DNA of 6,556 nucleotides, from positions 1-6,556 of the forward strand of contig SKNP01000254.1 in NCBI GenBank assembly GCA_007120485.1. The letters run 5' to 3'. The notes under the pieces were generated by a model. The model was not told where the DNA came from and did not search any database. It saw only the letters and a program-made list of their open reading frames with translations. The position numbers and the translations under genes were made by a program. Each line of letters begins with the position of its first letter. The first letter of the stretch is position 1. Source of the DNA: Nitriliruptoraceae bacterium. Its GTDB lineage: Bacteria > Actinomycetota > Nitriliruptoria > Nitriliruptorales > Nitriliruptoraceae. Positions 1 through 5,953 of this stretch are shown piece by piece.

Positions 1-1380
1 CTGACCGACGCGCAGCTCGCGGTGACCGGTAGCGGTGAGTTCTCCGTCGACTACACCTTCGACGAGGAGATCACCTCCGGCGACCTGGACGCGGACGGGT
101 TCCACCTGTTCTCGTTCCTGCCGCAGGGTGAGCTCGGCGACTCCGTCGCTGAAGCCGACGACGCGCACGCGCTCCAGCCCGAAGGTGTCATCAAGCAGGA
201 TGACCACACCGCCCGTGCCGTCTACACGGTCGACCCGGCGGTCCTGGACCTGCTGACCACCGCGAGCGTGTCGCACGGCGCCGCTGCGGACGCCGACGGG
301 CTCGCCACCCCGGAGGGGTCGGTGGCCTTCGGTGACGGTGTGAGCTTCGACGAGGGTCGCACCGCTGCACCGGACATCACCGACGTGGGCGTGTCCACGA
401 CCGATGACGACCAGGTCGAGGTCGAGTACGTCTTCGACGCGAACATCGACGGCGAGGTGGAAGCGACCGACTTCCACGTCGTCACCGACGACGGTGCCGA
501 GTTCACGGCGACCGAGGCGGACGCGGACGACAACGCCGTGACCGCGACCGGTTTCGCGGTCGGTGAGGACCTGATCGAGGACGCCCTCGGCAGCGAGACG
601 GATGGGATCGTCCGGGCGTACGCCGACGCCGGGGCCGTCGCCGACGTGCTCGGCTTCGCCAACCCGCTCCACGCACACGGGATCGGGGACGGCGACACCG
701 AGGACGCACCGAACCTCGTCGACGTCGAGGTGGATGCGTCCAACGACGAGGCGACCTACACCTTCGACCGCAGCGTGAACCTCGCGCTCGGCAGCGGAGG
801 TGAGGGCTTCGCGCTCTCGTACGTCGACGGCACGGAGGCCACCCCGGCGACCGGTGCCCCGGAGCGTGAAGACGACCAGTCCTTCACCGTGTCCTTCGAG
901 GCGGGTGCCGTGGACGAGTTGATCACGGGCGCGTCGGTCGCGTTCAACACGGTCGAGGCCTCGACCGTGACGGAGCTGTCGAACGCCACCGATTCGGTCG
1001 GTGTCGCCGGCGTCTCCTACGACGCCGGAGCGACCGCCGCGTCCGCGCTCGACGCCGTCGAGATCGTGGAGAACACCACGACCGACACCACGACCGGTGA
1101 GGAGACGGTCGAGTCCTTCGAGGTCACCTTCGGCTACGACGCAGCGGTCACGACCGCCGAGGCGGACCAGCACTGGTTCTACCACGACGGTGAGCGGACC
1201 AGCCTCGGCGCCGACGGCATCACGGTGACCCACGATGCCGGCGATAGCGAGGTCGTCGCCACCGTCGCCGACGAGGACGACGCGGCCGAGCTGTTCGAGG
1301 CGCTCGTCGACGGGGATGCGACGCTGATCACCGTCGAGTACGCCGGTGCGACGTCGACGACGCACCTGGAGCTGAACGCA
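1..1380 (+). repeat. Four diverged protein-level tandem repeats, about 111-113 residues each
   Basis: Unit boundaries can be set at recurring linker motifs: APDITDV at base 367, APNLVDV at base 706, and ASALDAV at base 1039. This gives units at about 1-366 (start missing), 367-705, 706-1038 and 1039-1380. The repeat is visible only in protein. At the DNA level the copies are strongly diverged, so it is an old duplication and not a recent or recombining array. The fourth unit has a longer Thr/Glu-rich insertion (residues 349-363) before its F-x-Y-D-like strand. Confidence 0.6.
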
Positions 1381-1407
1381 ACCCCGGCTGCGGTCCCGCT
1401 GCCGTGA
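1..1407 (+). CDS. Highly acidic tandem-repeat protein, probably secreted or surface-located (5' partial)
   Basis: The frame is open from the first base, so the N-terminus, and any signal peptide or anchor, lies outside the window. The GTG at 22 is only the first in-window start-like codon. Residue numbers here count from it (461 residues). Seen: about 102 Asp/Glu against 1 Lys and 6 Arg, no Cys, no membrane segment, and many Thr, Val, Ala and Gly. About four units of 111-113 residues repeat. Each has a hydrophobic strand ending in Y/F-x-F/Y-D (residues 11-14, 136-139, 246-249, 369-373) and, about 10-16 residues later, an aromatic strand such as GFHLF, DFHVV or GFALS. A second half begins with an acidic turn and carries more beta-like strands. 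The C-terminus ends in VPLP with no LPXTG or hydrophobic tail, so any anchor should be N-terminal. The folds loosely resemble Ig-like or SwmB-type repeats, but I cannot assign a family. The acidity suggests an extracellular or high-salt environment (inference). Confidence 0.85.
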   Translation: MTDAQLAVTGSGEFSVDYTFDEEITSGDLDADGFHLFSFLPQGELGDSVAEADDAHALQPEGVIKQDDHTARAVYTVDPAVLDLLTTASVSHGAAADADGLATPEGSVAFGDGVSFDEGRTAAPDITDVGVSTTDDDQVEVEYVFDANIDGEVEATDFHVVTDDGAEFTATEADADDNAVTATGFAVGEDLIEDALGSETDGIVRAYADAGAVADVLGFANPLHAHGIGDGDTEDAPNLVDVEVDASNDEATYTFDRSVNLALGSGGEGFALSYVDGTEATPATGAPEREDDQSFTVSFEAGAVDELITGASVAFNTVEASTVTELSNATDSVGVAGVSYDAGATAASALDAVEIVENTTTDTTTGEETVESFEVTFGYDAAVTTAEADQHWFYHDGERTSLGADGITVTHDAGDSEVVATVADEDDAAELFEALVDGDATLITVEYAGATSTTHLELNATPAAVPLP

Positions 1408-1426
1408 TCGGCACGACGCCGCGGAA

Positions 1427-1481
1427 CTGACCGACGGGCGGCCCGCGTCAGCTGGCCCCGGCGCTTCGCGCTGGGGCCAGC
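1427..1481. terminator. Bidirectional hairpin terminator between convergent genes
   Basis: Two hairpins lie back to back in the 80-bp gap between the acidic-protein stop (1407) and the permease stop (1488). The strong one pairs 1451-1464 with 1468-1481: 14 pairs, one of them G-U, around a TTC loop. The weaker one pairs CTGAC (1427-1431) with GTCAG (1447-1451) and CGGG (1435-1438) with CCCG (1442-1445). They share base 1451, so they may be alternative structures. Neither strand has a T-tract after the stem, as is often the case in high-GC actinobacteria. The strong stem starts 7 bases beyond the permease stop, which fits use by both genes. Confidence 0.6.
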
Positions 1482-1487
1482 ATCGTC

Positions 1488-2276
1488 TCAGTCCCAACGG
1501 AACCTGACCCCCGCGAAGAGGCTCGCCGCCGAAGTGGCGACGGCCAGGCTCGCGACGTGCACCGTGTCGAGGCTCTGCCCGATCCAGGCCGACTGCAGCG
1601 CCGGCACCGCGGCCCCGAAGGGCGTGAACTCGCCGATCCGCGCCACGACCTCCGGCAGGTTGTCGACCGGACCGAACAGGCCGCCGACCGCACCCATGAG
1701 GAAGAAGACGATCAATCCGATCGCCACCGAGGCGTTGATCGTCGGGGCGATGGCGGCGATGACCATGCCCACCGCGTACATCGACGCCGTCGCCAGGGCG
1801 AACACCCCGAAGGCGACGCCGAGGTGCTCGGGCGCCCGAAGGCCGAAGAACGCCGCGCCGACGGTCAGGGCGAGCCCGACCCCCAGCGCGGTCTGCACCA
1901 GGCTGGTGATGACCTGCGCGACCAGGACCATCAGCGGATGGACCGGGGTGGCGGACAGACGCTTGAGGATGCCGAGCTTGCGGTAGCTCGCGAGGAAGCT
2001 CGGCATGTTGATCACCCCGATCGTGGCGATGACCATCACCAGCACCAGGGGCACGACGTAGACATCGAACGCGCTGCGTCCCCCGAGGTCCGGGATCGCC
2101 TCCCCGGTCGTGCCCTGGCCGAACATCACCATGATCAGCAGCGGCAGCCCGAGCGGGACGATCAGCCCGGTGGTGTCGCGGATCACCATCTTGCACTCGA
2201 CGACGACGAGGTGGACCCACGCGCGTGGGCCGGGGCCGCGGACATCGATGCCCGCCAGGGTGGTGTCGGGGCTCAT
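1488..2276 (-). CDS. ABC-2 type transporter permease
   Basis: This 262-residue membrane subunit would pair with the ATPase encoded just upstream to form an exporter in the cytoplasmic membrane. About six hydrophobic segments are visible: residues 36-53, 71-93, 116-142, 150-178, 183-202 and 238-257. The short cytoplasmic N-terminus precedes helix 1. The cytoplasmic loop after helix 2 has the ABC-2 hallmark YRKLGILKRLSATP (98-111). FTPFGAAVPALQSAW (217-231), before the last helix, matches the usual P-F-G-A-A-x-x-A-L-Q stretch of drug-type ABC-2 permeases. The length is typical of DrrB/YadH-like proteins. The ATG at 2276 overlaps the ATPase stop by 4 bp (ATGA), and GGAGG lies 6 bases upstream (2283-2287), so translation is probably coupled. 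The substrate cannot be read from sequence; a hydrophobic drug, antibiotic or lipid is the family expectation. Confidence 0.93.
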   Translation of the reverse strand: MSPDTTLAGIDVRGPGPRAWVHLVVVECKMVIRDTTGLIVPLGLPLLIMVMFGQGTTGEAIPDLGGRSAFDVYVVPLVLVMVIATIGVINMPSFLASYRKLGILKRLSATPVHPLMVLVAQVITSLVQTALGVGLALTVGAAFFGLRAPEHLGVAFGVFALATASMYAVGMVIAAIAPTINASVAIGLIVFFLMGAVGGLFGPVDNLPEVVARIGEFTPFGAAVPALQSAWIGQSLDTVHVASLAVATSAASLFAGVRFRWD

Positions 2277-3208
2277 CGTGCGCCTCCGTCCTCGTCACCG
2301 GCGTCGAACCGGCGCCCAGTCAGGGCCAGGAAGGCCTCGTCCAGTCCTGGGGTCTCCGTCCGGGTCCCGGTGGTGACGATCCCGTTTCGGACGAGCGTCT
2401 CGCTCACGGTGCGCAGGAGGTCGCCCCGGCCGCTGACCGTGACCTCGCGACCGTCCAGCTCGACCTCCTCGACCTCCGGTAGCTGTTCCAAAAGTGCGGT
2501 GTCCAGGTGATCGGTCAGGGTGAAGCGGAGGTGTTCCGACAGGCCGGCAGCCGCGACCAACCCGACGGGCGAGTCGCTGGCGATCACCCGACCTTGGTCG
2601 ATGATCGCGACGCGGTCACACAGTCGCTCGACCTCCTCCATGGTGTGGCTGACGAGCACGACCGTCACCCCGCGGTCGCGGATGCCTTCGATCAGCTTCC
2701 AGATGTCGCGGCGTGCCTCGGGGTCGAGGCCGGTCGTCAGCTCGTCGAGGATCGCGATGCGGGGCCGACCGACGAGCGCCAGCGCGATCGATACCCGCTG
2801 CTGCTGCCCACCCGACAGGTCGTCGAAGGCGGTGTCCCGCTTGCTTGCCAGCCCGAGCGCCTCGATCAGCTCACCCGGGTCGTGGGGGTCGGGGTAGAAC
2901 GAGGCGTACAGGCGGACCTGCTCCTGCACCGTGAGCGCACCGTGCAGCCGCGCTTCCTGGAGCTGGACCCCGAGGATCTGCCGCAGCGCCCGACGGTCGT
3001 GCTGCGGGTCCAGGCCGTGGACGTGGACCGTGCCACGGTCGGGTCGCCGCAGGCCGGCGACACACTCGACGGTGGTGGTCTTGCCGGCCCCGTTGCGACC
3101 GAGGATGCCGAAGATCTCGCCGGCTTCGACCTGGAGGGAGACGTCGTCCACGGCGACGGTCTCCCCGTAGCGTTTGTGCAGGCCCTCGACCTCGACGGCT
3201 GCGCTCAT
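2273..3208 (-). CDS. ABC transporter ATP-binding protein (DrrA-like)
   Basis: The 311-residue nucleotide-binding subunit powers the downstream permease. All ABC motifs are intact: Walker A GRNGAGKTT (37-45, Lys43), Q-loop region GVQLQE (80-85), signature LSGGQQQR (131-138), Walker B IAILDE (151-156, Glu156), D-loop GLD (160-162) and switch His188 in SHTMEE. Leu157 replaces the common Pro after Walker B, as in many ABC-2 exporters. Residues from about 225 onward form the extra C-terminal region typical of drug-exporter ATPases of the DrrA/CcmA type. I chose the ATG at 3208, not the longer possible start at 3301. AGGAGG sits about 6 bases upstream, the protein then begins MSAAVEVEGL as family members do, and the extra 31 residues of the longer form look like untranslated promoter sequence. 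It is the first gene of a two-gene operon and diverges from the two-component genes. Confidence 0.95.
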   Translation of the reverse strand: MSAAVEVEGLHKRYGETVAVDDVSLQVEAGEIFGILGRNGAGKTTTVECVAGLRRPDRGTVHVHGLDPQHDRRALRQILGVQLQEARLHGALTVQEQVRLYASFYPDPHDPGELIEALGLASKRDTAFDDLSGGQQQRVSIALALVGRPRIAILDELTTGLDPEARRDIWKLIEGIRDRGVTVVLVSHTMEEVERLCDRVAIIDQGRVIASDSPVGLVAAAGLSEHLRFTLTDHLDTALLEQLPEVEEVELDGREVTVSGRGDLLRTVSETLVRNGIVTTGTRTETPGLDEAFLALTGRRFDAGDEDGGAR

Positions 3209-3336
3209 CTCACCCTCCTCATGGTCGCCTCCGACGCTACGGAGCGGTCGGTCGCGCCTCGCGTGCCACCCGTCACGACCCTCACCCATGACTTCCAGCA
3301 CGGGTCAGTACCGATGCCCCGGCCTACGCTTGCCGC
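3209..3336. promoter_or_regulatory. Divergent promoter region of exporter operon and two-component operon
   Basis: The 128-bp gap separates the ATPase start (3208, minus) from the kinase start (3337, plus). Minus strand: a TAGCGT -10-like hexamer (3239 down to 3234) would start transcription near 3227 and leave a leader of about 20 bases with the GGAGG site; I see no good -35. It is framed by a 5-bp inverted repeat, CTCCG (3229-3233) and CGGAG (3240-3244), a candidate operator. Plus strand: TACGCT (3325-3330) fits TAnnnT and places the transcript start at or next to the kinase ATG, with no ribosome site. A second weak inverted repeat, TGAC (3289-3292) and GTCA (3304-3307), lies about where a regulator would contact the plus promoter. 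The promoter assignments are pattern-based only. Confidence 0.4.
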
Positions 3337-4461
3337 ATGCGCCGCCTGAGCCTCGACATCTGGGCGGGATCGCTGGTGACGCTGCTGGCGCTCACCGCCG
3401 GCATCCCCGTCCTGGTCACGCAGCTGGCCGGTGATGACCCGACCATCGGCCCGCCGTGGCTGTGGTGGAACGTCTACGCGTGGTTCCTGCTGAGCTTCCT
3501 CGCCACGCTGTGGCTCGTCGAGATCGTCGCCCGTCGGTGGCTACTGCGGATCCTCGCGGTGCAGGTCGTGCTCGGCGCGGCGGCCGTCCTGCTCGTCCCG
3601 GCGACCGGGTGGACCCCGATCCTCCTGGTGCTCATCGCCGCGATCAGCGCCTACATCGTGCCCCGGGTCTGGACGGCAGCGATCGTGGGCGCGTACGCGA
3701 CCGTCGCCGGTGTCGCCACCTCGCTCGCTGGCGGCTCGCCGATGGAGGCGCTGCTGACCGCCGGCATCTACCTGATGCTCCAGACGTTGTCGGTGGTCGC
3801 GATCGTCATCCAGCAGCGGGAGGCGTCGTCACGCGAACAGCTCGCGGTGGCGCACGCCGAGCTGCGTGCAGCCTCGGCGTTGCTCGAGGACTCCAGCCGG
3901 AGCGCGGAGCGGCTCCGGATCGCCCGTGAGCTGCACGACGTGGTCGGCCATCAGCTCACGGCGCTGACGTTGGAACTCGAGGTCGCCAGCCACCACAGCG
4001 CACCTCCCGCCTCCGAACACGTCGGGCGCGCACGCATGATCGCCAAGGACCTGCTCACCGACGTCCGCGCCTCCGTCGGTGCGCTCCGGCGGCAGCGGCT
4101 GGATCTGCGCAGGACCCTCGAGGACATCGTCAACGACCTGCCCGAACCAGCGGTCCACCTCACCGTGGACGACGAGGTGGAGGTCGACGACGCGCACGCG
4201 ATCGCGCTCGTCCGCTGCGTCCAGGAGGTCGTCACCAACACGATCCGGCACGCCAAGGCAGCGAACCTGTGGATCGACGTGCGTGACGGTCAGGATGGCG
4301 CGGTCGTGCTCACCGCACACGATGACGGCGCGGGCGCGAAGGAGCTGCAACTGGGCAACGGGCTGCAGGGGTTGCGCGAGCGTGTCGAGGAGCTCGGCGG
4401 CACCGTGGCCTTCCGTGGCGACCGGGGGTTCGAGGTCGTCGCGGAGGTGCCGGCGACGTGA
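3337..4461 (+). CDS. Sensor histidine kinase, DesK/NarL-type (HisKA_3)
   Basis: This 374-residue membrane kinase autophosphorylates on His and passes the phosphate to the regulator encoded next to it. Residues 9-158 form about six membrane helices (roughly 10-30, 45-63, 70-88, 92-110, 112-131, 139-159) with very short loops, so the signal is probably sensed in or at the membrane. A helical, coiled-coil-like linker spans 160-195. The HisKA_3 motif ERLRIARELHDVVGHQLTAL (191-210) has phospho-acceptor His200. The HATPase domain shows the N box QEVVTNTIRHAKA (296-308, Asn301), G1 DDGAG (329-333) and G2 GNGLQGLRERV (340-350). All catalytic motifs are present. The ATG at 3337 has no Shine-Dalgarno but sits 6 bases after a TACGCT hexamer, which suggests a leaderless mRNA. 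Its stop overlaps the regulator's GTG by 4 bp. The ligand is unknown; B. subtilis DesK, YvfT and YfiJ are architectural relatives. Confidence 0.94.
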   Translation: MRRLSLDIWAGSLVTLLALTAGIPVLVTQLAGDDPTIGPPWLWWNVYAWFLLSFLATLWLVEIVARRWLLRILAVQVVLGAAAVLLVPATGWTPILLVLIAAISAYIVPRVWTAAIVGAYATVAGVATSLAGGSPMEALLTAGIYLMLQTLSVVAIVIQQREASSREQLAVAHAELRAASALLEDSSRSAERLRIARELHDVVGHQLTALTLELEVASHHSAPPASEHVGRARMIAKDLLTDVRASVGALRRQRLDLRRTLEDIVNDLPEPAVHLTVDDEVEVDDAHAIALVRCVQEVVTNTIRHAKAANLWIDVRDGQDGAVVLTAHDDGAGAKELQLGNGLQGLRERVEELGGTVAFRGDRGFEVVAEVPAT

Positions 4462-5150
4462 TCCGTGTCGGCGTGGTCGATGACCAGACCCTGGTGCGCC
4501 AGGGCATCCGCAGCCTGCTCAGCCTGGCCGACGACGTCGAGGTGGTGGCGGAAGCCGAGGACGGGGACGGGGCGCTCGCGCTGGTCGAGGAACACGGTCC
4601 GGACGTGCTGCTGCTGGACCTGCGCATGCCCCGACGGGACGGGATCGCCACCCTGCACACCCTCACCGAGCGCGACCTCGATGTCCCGGTCCTGGTCCTG
4701 ACCACCTTCGATGACGACGAGCTGGTCCTGCAGGCGCTGCGGGCCGGCGCCCGCGGCTACCTGCTGAAGGACGTCACGCTCGATCAGCTCGTCGGCGCGG
4801 TCCGCACCCTCGCGAACGGCGGCACCCTGATCGAGCCCGCCATCACCGATCGCCTGATCCGAGCCGTCCGCGCCTCCCACCCCGACGACGGCGAGGGTGA
4901 CGGGTTCGGTACGAGCGTTGGCCCCGATCCGGAACTCACCGACCGGGAGCTCGAGGTGCTGCGCCTGATCGCCAGCGGCTACGCCAACCGCGAGATCGCC
5001 GCCGCCTTGCACCTCGCCGAGGGCACGGTCAAGAACCACGTGTCGAACGTGCTTCTGAAACTCGGCGTTCGCGACCGGACCCGGGCGGTGCTGCGTGCGC
5101 TCCACCTCGGCATCCTCGGGGGCAACGGCCCATCAGTCCTGGGTCGATGA
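4458..5150 (+). CDS. Response regulator, NarL/LuxR family
   Basis: This 230-residue DNA-binding regulator is the evident partner of the adjacent kinase. The receiver domain (1-120) has the acidic pair Asp8/Asp9, phospho-acceptor Asp54 in LLLDLRMP, Thr82 and Lys104 (YLLKD). A flexible Asp/Gly-rich linker (139-157) leads to a LuxR-type helix-turn-helix (about 158-215) with the typical LTDRELEVLRLIASG and the recognition segment EGTVKNHVSNVLLKLG (188-203). The GTG start overlaps the kinase stop (GTGA), and GGAGG (4443-4447) lies 10 bases upstream within the kinase gene, so translation is probably coupled. Kinase and regulator sit divergently from an ABC-2 exporter, so the likely target is the shared 3209-3336 region (inference). 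The receiver and DNA-binding domain look intact and of normal length. Confidence 0.95.
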   Translation: MIRVGVVDDQTLVRQGIRSLLSLADDVEVVAEAEDGDGALALVEEHGPDVLLLDLRMPRRDGIATLHTLTERDLDVPVLVLTTFDDDELVLQALRAGARGYLLKDVTLDQLVGAVRTLANGGTLIEPAITDRLIRAVRASHPDDGEGDGFGTSVGPDPELTDRELEVLRLIASGYANREIAAALHLAEGTVKNHVSNVLLKLGVRDRTRAVLRALHLGILGGNGPSVLGR

Positions 5151-5153
5151 CCG

Positions 5154-5191
5154 GGCTCGCCGCGCCGCTCGGGCGCCTCGGTGCTCGAGCC
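5154..5191 (+). terminator. Possible GC-rich terminator after the two-component operon
   Basis: Just after the regulator stop, GGCTCG (5154-5159) can pair with CGAGCC (5186-5191), enclosing an inner 5-bp stem GCGCC (5162-5166) with GGCGC (5172-5176). There is no T-tract. The same stretch holds an imperfect direct repeat, GCCGCTCGGGCGCC (5164-5177) and a copy lacking one G (5195-5207), so other folds are possible. In DNA this rich in G and C, such pairings arise easily by chance. Confidence 0.3.
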
Positions 5192-5215
5192 TCAGCCGCT
5201 CGGCGCCACCGCATG

Positions 5216-5250
5216 TCGCCAGATGCGCATCATGATGCTAAGATCGATGC
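5216..5250 (+). promoter_or_regulatory. vapBC promoter with embedded repeat operator
   Basis: A -35-like TCGCCA (5216-5221, 4/6 to TTGACA) and a -10-like TAAGAT (5239-5244, 4/6 to TATAAT) are separated by exactly 17 bases. The spacer is filled by GATGC followed by a perfect 12-bp palindrome, GCATCATGATGC (5227-5238). GATGC recurs at 5222, 5234 and 5246, in steps of exactly 12 bp. Transcription would begin about at the antitoxin ATG (5251), and no ribosome site is present, so the mRNA is probably leaderless. Ribbon-helix-helix antitoxins typically bind short repeated half-sites over their own promoter, so this is a good candidate for VapB/VapBC autorepression. Confidence 0.6.
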
Positions 5251-5472
5251 ATGAGGACGACGTTCAAGTTAGATCAGGATGTGGCGGCCGAGGTCGAGCG
5301 CCTGCGGCGCGAGGAGGGCCTCGGGCTGAGCGAGGCGGTCAACCGGCTGGCGCGACTCGGGATGAGCGCACCGCCACCGACGGCTGCCTACCGGCACCGC
5401 ACCGCCGACCTCGGGCTGAAGGTCGACGTGACCGACATCGGGGCGGTCCTCGATGTCCTCGACGAGGCGTAG
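5251..5472 (+). CDS. vapB: VapB-type ribbon-helix-helix antitoxin
   Basis: This 73-residue protein would neutralise the toxin encoded next to it and repress their shared promoter. The N-terminus MRTTFKLDQDVAAEVERLRR is the usual opening of actinobacterial VapB antitoxins: a beta strand (about 2-8, for DNA contact), helix A (10-22), a turn with Gly23/Gly25, and helix B (about 26-37, LSEAVNRLARLG). Residues 40-73 are the tail that usually wraps the toxin, here PPPTAAYRHR followed by a hydrophobic, acidic end (LKVDVTDIGAVLDVLDEA). The ATG is 6 bases past the TAAGAT hexamer with no Shine-Dalgarno, consistent with leaderless translation. The stop is followed at once by the toxin's GTG. The identification rests on the N-terminal pattern and the PIN partner. 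Confidence 0.85.
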   Translation: MRTTFKLDQDVAAEVERLRREEGLGLSEAVNRLARLGMSAPPPTAAYRHRTADLGLKVDVTDIGAVLDVLDEA

Positions 5473-5916
5473 GTGCTCCTCGACGCGAACGTCCTGCTGT
5501 ACGCGGTCGACGCACGCAGCCCGCAGAACGCGGCGGCAAGCCGCTGGCTGGACTCGGCGCTCAACGGTGATCGACGGGTCGGTCTGCCGTGGCAGACGAT
5601 CGGGGCGTTCCTGCGGATCGCGACCCACCCTCGAGTGACGACGCAGCCCTTGACCTCAGACGGTGCCTTGGGGTTCGTCCGCTCGTGGCTCGACGCCGAC
5701 CCCGTCTGGATCCCATCCGCCACAGAGCGCACGGCTGCCGTCCTCGCCCGGTTGTCCACCACGACACCGGTCACCGGGAACCTGGTGCCGGACGCGCAGC
5801 TGGCAGCCCTGGCGATCGAGCACGGCCTGACCGTCATGTCGTCGGACACCGACTTCGCGCGTTTCCCCGAGGTGCGATGGCATGACCCCCTGCGTGGTGG
5901 ATCAGCTGGCGGTTGA
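5473..5916 (+). CDS. vapC: VapC-type PIN-domain ribonuclease toxin
   Basis: This 147-residue predicted Mg-dependent endoribonuclease would act in the cytoplasm on RNA when free of VapB. It spans the whole PIN domain: LLDANVLLYAVD (2-13) with Asp4, GLPWQTIGAFLRIATHPRV (37-55), NLVPDAQLAALAIEHG (103-118) with Asp107, and SSDTDFARFP (123-132) with Asp125 and Asp127. It ends RWHDPL plus a short Gly tail. From memory, the pattern matches the PIN subfamily known from many M. tuberculosis paralogs (TIGR00028-like). The second acidic position of classical VapC, usually Glu, falls in the GAFLR segment (Ala45 here). I recall small residues there in this subfamily, so activity is not excluded. The GTG start abuts the vapB stop with no gap, and GAGG (5464-5467) lies 5 bases upstream. 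Its RNA target cannot be predicted. Confidence 0.9.
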   Translation: MLLDANVLLYAVDARSPQNAAASRWLDSALNGDRRVGLPWQTIGAFLRIATHPRVTTQPLTSDGALGFVRSWLDADPVWIPSATERTAAVLARLSTTTPVTGNLVPDAQLAALAIEHGLTVMSSDTDFARFPEVRWHDPLRGGSAGG

Positions 5917-5918
5917 CG

Positions 5919-5932
5919 GGCGCTCATGCGCC
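5919..5932. terminator. Small hairpin between convergent vapC and the 188-residue gene
   Basis: GGCGC (5919-5923) pairs with GCGCC (5928-5932) across a TCAT loop, 3 bases past the vapC stop and 22 bases from the stop of the convergent gene. It has only 5 pairs and no T-tract, but it is the only hairpin I see in the 37-bp gap. It may serve both genes. Confidence 0.3.
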
Positions 5933-5953
5933 GAAGGTTCGCAGGTCAAGGTG

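Noticed and set aside
222..743. Minus-strand 173-codon open frame within the acidic repeat gene
   Set aside because: The Ser/Thr/Ala-rich translation mirrors the Asp/Val/Thr codons of the repeat gene on the other strand. The repeat pattern supports the plus frame.
1557..2510. Plus-strand 317-codon open frame opposite the permease and ATPase genes
   Set aside because: The translation is dominated by Arg, Asp, His and Gly with no domain pattern. It lies antisense to two well-supported ABC genes and is a by-product of GC-rich coding sequence.
3209..3301. N-terminal extension of the ATPase to an ATG at 3301
   Set aside because: It would add 31 Arg/Gly/Glu-rich residues before the normal family start and override a strong GGAGG site placed for the ATG at 3208.
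2507..3349. Plus-strand 280-codon open frame opposite the ATPase gene
   Set aside because: It is antisense to an ATPase with every ABC motif intact. It crosses the promoter region and runs into the kinase start in another frame, and shows no family features.
4290..5105. Minus-strand 271-codon open frame opposite the kinase end and the regulator
   Set aside because: It is antisense to the regulator, whose catalytic and DNA-binding motifs are complete. Its composition is typical of a shadow frame.
5164..5207. Imperfect direct repeat GCCGCTCGG(G)CGCC as a possible mobile-element or integration footprint around vapBC
   Set aside because: The copies are only 31 bp apart, both upstream of vapBC, and no matching copy is seen after vapC. 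It is more likely a GC-rich chance repeat or part of a terminator.
5388..5927. Minus-strand 179-codon open frame opposite vapC
   Set aside because: VapC has a full PIN motif set on the plus strand with a ribosome site and an adjoining antitoxin. The antisense frame has no recognisable features.
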